DNA of 64,000 bases from Neurospora tetraspora (Eukaryota > Ascomycota > Sordariomycetes > Sordariales > Sordariaceae), in assembly GCF_033439725.1 (NCBI RefSeq), contig NW_026944384.1:558001-622000 (forward strand), given 5' to 3'. Under the pieces are notes generated by a model. That model had not been told where the DNA came from. It did no database searches and worked only from the letters and a program-made list of their open reading frames with translations. Both the position numbers and the translations under genes were made by a program. This document shows, piece after piece, positions 57,526-64,000 of the stretch. Positions within the stretch are counted from its first letter, which is position 1, and each line of letters starts with the position of its first letter.

Positions 57526-59416
57526 TATATAGTAATACTATATAATCTTCAACTCTAATAAACGCCTACGTATTTATAAATTCGAATTTTTTAAAATAAT
57601 CTTATTAATATTAAATTAAAGCCGATTATATATAATCGGAAGAGATTTACTATTTAAAAAAATGTTCGGCTATCGCGTAATTACTTCTATCAATTTTCAA
57701 TACGCTAATTATTAATACTTTTTCCTCGGAGGAAAACGTTTTATATATTAAACGGTCGCTCCAAACTATATATTAATAGTATTTAATTCTTTTCTACTAT
57801 ATTATATTAAATAGGAAGGTCTTTCTTACCGGTACTCGGTTTAAAAATAATAATTAAATTTAGGGCTACACGCCAGAATTTTAAAAACCGTTTAATTTTA
57901 CTCCCAATTACAATATAATAGAATTTACCTACGACTATATTAATTTTATTCTTATAATTAAATTGTATTTATATTAATATAAACCTATACTTCTTGATAA
58001 CCTTTACATACTAATAAAAACGGACCTCGCTATTATTATAAAGATGCTAATACAAAACTATAGGACGTAACGTAAATATATATTAATACCCGTATATATT
58101 TTAATATTAAATTCGCGTAATTTTAAATAAATATTGTTATACTATATATAATTTAAACTAAATATAATCTACCCGCCCCTATAGCGTTGTAGAAGGTCTA
58201 ATTTCTCTTATATTATGTATAGGAAATAATCTTTAAAATAAGAAAAAAATAGTTCCCGAAATAAATAAAAGTCGAAAAACTTTGTAAAATAATCTTATAA
58301 TTCCTATTTATTAAATTTCCGAATAAAATAAATTTTATCCGAATTTTTTTATTATTAAAAATAATATATACTTTATCGAATTCCTCTTGAAGAATTTTAA
58401 GCGTATACTTTCGAAAGATATTTAACCGTTTTTATAACGTTTATAAACTATATAAAGAAATTATAAAACTACGGTTTTAGAAAAAAATTAATAGTTCTTT
58501 ATCGGTTACTAATAATTCGAAATAAATTACTTCAACTTATTCGCAAAGTTTATCGGTAGGAAGAATTTTTAGTCCTTATTGAAGTATAATTTTTAAAGCT
58601 TTAAAGAAGCAGCCTAACGTTAAAATATTCATTATAACGCTAAATTACTTCTCCAAACCTTTTAAAATATTATTACAAGAGAATTTATCTATATATATTT
58701 AGAAGATGAAATCTATATAAGGGCGGAGGTTAGTATATACGCGAATTATTATAAGAAAGTAATCTATAATAGGGCTTTAAAATATTATACGATCTATTTA
58801 ATGAATAATTAATACTTCGTAGTTATATTAAAGAACGGGCGACCTTTCTTATATTTGAGTATAACTTTCCCGGGAGTATAACCAGAATTAATTAACGTAT
58901 ATCGGAAGTAATTAATTATAATATCCTAAACTAATTTGAGTTCCCTTATAAAGTACCTAGTACGGACTCGTATAAATAAAGCTCTATATTTCTATATGGC
59001 TACTCAAAGATTAAAGATTATTAGTAATATATTTTCTATACTTTATTTAATTATATTCCTTAATAAATTTATGATATATATATATATATATATATAGAAA
59101 ATATATATAACAGCGTTTAAAAAGATAACCTTTCAATAAATATTTTAGTTTTTATACTTATTTATTTTTAATAAAAATATAGATTTTCCAATTGGGTTTT
59201 CTTTGAAAAAGTAAATTATTATTTATATAAATATATAGATATATATAATTAGATTTTTAAAATTATAAAAATATTTTTAGAATTATCTTCGTTAATATTA
59301 AGAATAATTATTTTTAAAACTTTCGTTTTATAATTCTTATAAATTATATATATTAATTGTTTTTATATAATAAAGATTATTATTATAATAAATAATTATA
59401 TATTTATTCGAATATT

Positions 59417-59447
<31 letters not shown>

Positions 59448-61879
59448 TTTAATATAATTAGCTTCGTTATTAACATACTTCTTTAGTTTAAGGGTATTAA
59501 AAATTATATTCTTTAGGTTATAAGAATTAAAATTTATTCTACCCTTATAGAAATTTTAAAAGAATTTTTAATAAAAAATAAAAGTAATAAAAGCGCCATC
59601 GTTAAATTATAATTAATAATATAGAACGGTTCTTTTTATTAGAAATAATATAAAGCCTTAGCGCTTTTAATTTAATAAAACTTATAGGATTTATATAATT
59701 TTAAAGGTTAAATTATCAAGATTTTTATTATTAAGCAATTTTTTACCTTTATTTTTAAATAAGATATAGAAATATATTTAAATAAAATTAAAGTAATACT
59801 TAATAAATTAAAAGCTAGGGAAATCGAATTACCTCTTTAAATCTTTATATTTTAAATTCTATTTAATTTGGAATAAGGGTTTAAATGTTAATTTTTCTCT
59901 ATAATTAAATAATTTAAAAAGGATCTTAAAGCTTATACTTTAAAAATACCAGTTCGTCTTTATTAAAGGAATTTAAGCGTAAAGATTCTAATTATAATAA
60001 TATTCTTTTTATTAATAAATGGAATAATAAAAAGTGTTTAAATCTTATAATAAGAATTCTAATTCTTTTTAAATTTTAAAAGTTTATAAAAGGAAGAAAA
60101 TTTAAAAAGTAATTAAAAAGGTTATTTCCTATATTTAATATAATAAATCTAATTATAAGTATATTAAATATTTTCTTCTTTATTCAAATAAGGTTCCTAA
60201 ATATTTTAAGAAAATAAAGAAATATAAGACTTTTAATATTTCTTTTAGAATTTTAAAAATCGAAGATAATGAATTTATTAACAGAATTTTCGAAAATATT
60301 TAAATATTAAATAGAATTACACTTAATATTCCAAACGTTATTATTCAAAGCATTTAATTTATTAAATTAGAAGATATTTATAAGTAGATATTAGAATTAA
60401 AAATCAAAAGCTTATTTAATAGTTTTCTTAAGTTATATTATTCGGCTACGTTTAATAAAAATAATATAAATAATTATAAAAATATTTCTACAATCTATTT
60501 TAAATCTACCACTTATACTATTATTAATAAGAATTTCTTTTATACTTTTAAAGAAATTAAGAAAATATTTTCTTAAAAAGGCTATTTAAAGGTTTATATT
60601 AAATATTATAAATATATAAATAAGTCTTTGAATTATTTTATAAATAACTAACTTATATAATTAAATTATTTTATATTATAGTATATTAAAAATAGTCCTT
60701 TTAATTCTATATAATACGTATAAATTAATTGATTTAAAAATATTATTTAATTATCTAATATAGAAAGCGTTTATTGTTCATCAAATATAATTGTTCTTAA
60801 TTAAGGGTAATTACTAAATATTAAATAGTAAGACGGAATATATTATTCGTATAGAAATAATATATATATATACAAAAATTAGGATAAAATTCGTAGTAAA
60901 ACAAAGTTAGAGTTTCTTATATACTAAATATATTTAAAGAACTATTGATATAATACAATTATATTCCCATCTTACGCTTCTATAGCGAAATCGCCTTAAC
61001 CGCTCTACGCTACTTAATATCGGAGATAAAAATATCTTCTATCTCCTCAAAATTATTAAACGTTATTTTATTTATAATATCGTCTTTCTCATCCTCTATC
61101 CAAAGAATCTATATTTCTTCTACCTCCTCTTTCTTCATTTTCTTCTCCTTTAATTCCTTCTTAAAAAAAATATTTAATACCTTACCCAACGTAACAATAA
61201 TACGTATAAACACTATTAAATTACTTTAGGTAAAATATAACGTATTCGGCCGTCGAATATATAATAGCTTTATTAATATATTTAATATATTCGTCGTTAT
61301 TATATTCCTCTTCGAATAAATAAACTATAATAACAATTACTTATTTAACTATGGTAACCTTAAAAATAATAATTTCCTATACCCTATTCTTAAAGGTCTT
61401 GCTAACTTCTTATAAACGTATAAAGATTTATTAGAGCCGATAATATTAAATTACTTCTAATATAATAATATAATTTTAATATATTATATTATCTTTTTAA
61501 ATTTATTTAATAGAGCCCGTAATATACTCTATAATTTTAGTTAATAAATAAATAATTTACTCTTTAATATTTAACGCCTCGCTCTATTAAATTGGGGGCG
61601 TTGGTAATAAGCGGCCAATAAATTAGAACGGCGACAATATAATAAGGATTCGTATAGGGAGTAGTAGGAGCGCTATAAAAAAATTCGGAAAGAGCGACGA
61701 AAAAGTGGCAAAAGAGTGGAGAGAGAATAATAGGGGAGCGGTAGGGAAGTATATACACTAATTATACGATATTAAAGTATAAAGGTATAAAAAGAAAGTA
61801 ATTAATTTAACGAAGAGGAATGTACGTGCGTTTATATGCGGAGTATTAATAATTTCTCCGATAAATAGTTACAATTGAG

Positions 61880-61928
61880 AGTTCGGACCAATTTTCAATT
61901 GAGTATAGCCAATATTTGGGCCACCGTA
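61880..61928 (-). repeat. Right terminal inverted repeat of the 10.2-kb element
   Basis: Reverse complement starts TACGGTGGCCCAAATATTGG and pairs with the left end through CTCAATTGAAAA. Confidence 0.8.
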
Positions 61929-61934
61929 CAAGTG

Positions 61935-64000
61935 CCTTGATTGCTTCATCTTTGGAGGCCGTCGAACACCCACTTGACCTCCGCCAGCATGAAACGACGG
62001 GCGTGGAGCTTGCCCATTCAGGCTGGCAAGGCAACTGCCCACGTTCAGGCACAACCAAGCTAGTATGATACCTGCCTCCGGTCTGAAGCCGACTAAGCGC
62101 TTCGCTACCCAAAAGCAGCCTCATCCCGCCCGACAAGCAAAGCAAGCGCAAGAGATATATGCGTATGCGGGTTACAGCCCTGTTTGTAACCTCGATGCAG
62201 CGGTCTGGGGATAATGAACGGTGGTGAGCGAGCCACGTAGGAGGAACCCCGGACTAGAAAAGGGGGATGAAGTCGTATCAAAAGGCTTGACAGGCGGCTG
62301 GGAGGCCTATATAACGCAGCTTTCTCCAATGAAACAGTTTTCCATGCGCCGTCGAAGCTGGGACCCGGCAACAATTCCATGCTGCCCACAAAGTGGGACG
62401 AGATGAGGAGTCTGACGTGCAGAAGTCCTGGACTAAGTATGCGCCACATGCTTATGGGCTCGGGATGGAACGTCGTCATGAAAGTGGCGGTAAAGGTGCC
62501 TGACTAAGGTACGTGGTACGTGGCCCGGGACCAGACTCGGCCGGCGTGGCATCGGCGCGGCGTGGCTGGGGAATTGGAGACAGTCCCAAGACCTCCATGA
62601 TGATGGCTTTGATATGAACTTCCAGGTGTGGATGAGTGCGGGATCTGGGCCGTCACAAAAAGACAGCACAAGGGTGGTGAGGTTGTGCGGCGGAGCAAGT
62701 GCCCTCGCACAGCAGGACCCTCTGATATGTCTCTGGGATGGAGAAGAAGGCGCGGACACACAGACGGGAGCTTGTCCGACCCAGATGGATCCACTCCCCA
62801 CAAGCGCCGGCCGTGTTGCTGGACCCTTGTGTTGACTTGTCGTCCATCTGCCGGCCGGGACGGAAAGTGTGATTCCAGAAAAGAAAGAAAAGAGGACAGA
62901 TAACCATCGGAGGATTTCGATATACCGGCGGCAGAGACAAGCCGTGGTAGCATCAAGCGGACATAATGACAGCATCTGATTGGGTCGTGAGGCAGTCTGA
63001 GTCTCTGAGAGGGTGGGTGAGCTGGCATTCACAACGTTCAGGTAGCAAAAGTATCTCGTGGGGGTTCTTTGGTGTACGAGTACATGCTTCAGGTACCTGC
63101 TTCTGAAAAGGCCAAAAGCAGGCTCACGGGGTGGTCTTGGATCGTGGACGACTCGCATTGGACGATTCGACGGCCGGGTTGCCAAGAGCCGGGCCCAAGC
63201 AATGGGAAGCTGTGGGAGATGCAAAAGGGCGGGGGGCGAAAATGCAAGGCCAGCTCAGCAGGCTGTGTACATGCTCAGCGTGTGGCCTATAGGGTTGTCC
63301 AAGGACATCTCATGCCTTGTTGATAGGAAGAACAGAAAGACAAACACGATAACAGAGACGGAAAGGGGAGGTAGGTATAAGGCAAGCCTCGTATAAGCGG
63401 GAGAGATATGTCTGTAAGTGAGGGGGTCTGGGGGTGTGGTTCAAAGAGGAAGAGGTAGCTCACAGCCGCCGCCATCTGGAATTGGGATATTGGGCATCTG
63501 GTATCTCCTCCAGCCTTGCTTGACTCTTTGATACTGATGGGATCAACACCGAGCATGAGACTGCAACTGCGCATATCGATAGATTGGACGAGTATGAGCT
63601 AGCAGTGTGGCCGGTGTTCCGTAACCTCGTAACCATATCATCATGATTTCTCGTACTATAACTCGCTCACTCTTGGCTCGGACACTAGATTTTGTTTTCT
63701 CGGAAACCGGTGCAGTCCAGAAAAAGTGTTGAAGGGGCGGTGGACAAGCATGAAAGCTGACGAGTTGGAAGCAAAGACGAGAGTGAGAAGAGAGGACAAG
63801 AGAAGCGGTGGACTCAGATGAAGCCATGCCTTCCATGCCTTCCATGCCAGACAAGCCGATGCTGATGAGATTGGGCACTCGTCCGCAGTCGTCAGGCACA
63901 GCAGGAAAGAGCAGATATGCGTCATGGGGAAAAATGTTTTTTTTTCTGCGCTTGGAGAGGCAGGAGGGGATGATCAAGCTGAAATACCGTGTACGATATC
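61935..64000. other. Right-hand flank, no recognisable gene
   Basis: Normal base composition resumes abruptly at the element boundary. Open frames, the longest on the minus strand at 62433-63224 (263 codons), show no motif, and their composition and overlap with other-frame ORFs suggest chance. No tRNA, repeats or element ends were recognised. A gene beginning beyond the window edge may have its regulatory region here. Confidence 0.4.

Larger units (their letters stand above)
51698..61928. mobile_element. 10.2-kb AT-rich relic element, inverted termini, family unresolved
   Basis: Inverted copies of TACGGTGGCCCAA...TTGGCTAT.CTCAATTGAAAA (about 37-50 bp, transition differences) face each other at 51698 and 61928. 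The six bases CAAGTG flank both sides, so this is one insertion of about 10.2 kb. Apart from the first 100 bp and the last few dozen, the interior is extremely AT-rich and broken throughout, as expected from RIP. The family is not resolved. The TA at each tip could suggest a Tc1/mariner-type end, but the 6-bp duplication and the length do not fit it, and other superfamilies with 6-bp duplications remain possible. It carries a later 203-bp insertion (54196-54398), a coding-type 24-bp tandem repeat (about 55746-55927) and a tRNA-like segment (about 57440-57520). It looks old and non-functional; nested elements cannot be excluded. Confidence 0.7.

Noticed and set aside
62433-63224. 263-codon minus-strand frame
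   Set aside because: Overlaps other long frames on the same strand, Pro/Arg/Ser/His-rich, no motif; probably chance in GC-rich sequence.
1-64000. CRISPR arrays, prophage or bacterial operons
   Set aside because: Intron-bearing eukaryotic genes throughout and no regularly spaced direct repeats.
1-64000. Dispersed 5S rRNA gene as found across Neurospora
   Set aside because: No stretch matching the start (ACATACGACCATAGGG) or internal control region was seen by eye on the regions read; a scan could still find a decayed copy.

Overview
The window looks like nuclear DNA of a filamentous ascomycete of the Sordariales, most likely Neurospora or a close relative. The reasons are short introns (52-97 nt) with GTRNGT donors and CTRAC-like branch sites, ascomycete-type housekeeping genes, and two sharply bounded AT-rich, stop-dense blocks (about 20.34-24.27 kb and 51.8-61.85 kb) of the kind left by repeat-induced point mutation (RIP). 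The species is inferred; the RIP-like base composition is seen directly.

Layout. 1-13.5 kb holds one intact gene, a five-exon TauD/TfdA-type 2-oxoglutarate dioxygenase (1238-2758), followed by a long gene-poor stretch with decayed gene pieces (a C2-domain fragment at 7.3 kb, a broken reading frame at 9.3-10.3 kb) and microsatellites. 13.5-18.0 kb has a mitochondrial-type NADH kinase (minus), a 561-bp MITE-like element and an LPLAT acyltransferase. 20.2-24.4 kb is a whole-length but RIP-ruined Mutator-like DNA transposon with about 90-bp terminal inverted repeats and a 9-bp target duplication. 25.1-36.2 kb carries an MFS drug/proton antiporter, a second MITE with TA target duplication, a Ytp1-like membrane protein, a cytochrome P450 and a Pns1 choline-transporter-like protein. 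38.2-47.4 kb carries cytosolic glutamyl-tRNA synthetase (minus) divergent from mitochondrial ribosomal protein uL1m, then COG2 (minus), then hapX, the bZIP regulator of the iron-starvation response. 47.4-51.7 kb is non-coding. 51.7-61.9 kb is a single 10.2-kb AT-rich element bounded by inverted repeats and a 6-bp target duplication, with a 203-bp GC-rich insertion inside it. The last 2 kb shows no gene.

The genes are largely unrelated housekeeping or metabolic loci; there is no operon or clear secondary-metabolite cluster. The most informative regulatory signal is three exact ATCTGATAA sequences between cog2 and hapX, which match the published binding consensus of the iron-sensing GATA repressor (SreA/SRE) that represses hapX in other fungi. 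The most unusual structural signals are the 10.2-kb terminal-repeat element of unresolved family and the small GC-rich insertion nested in it. All intron boundaries were placed by hand from splice signals and frame continuity and have not been checked against transcripts.
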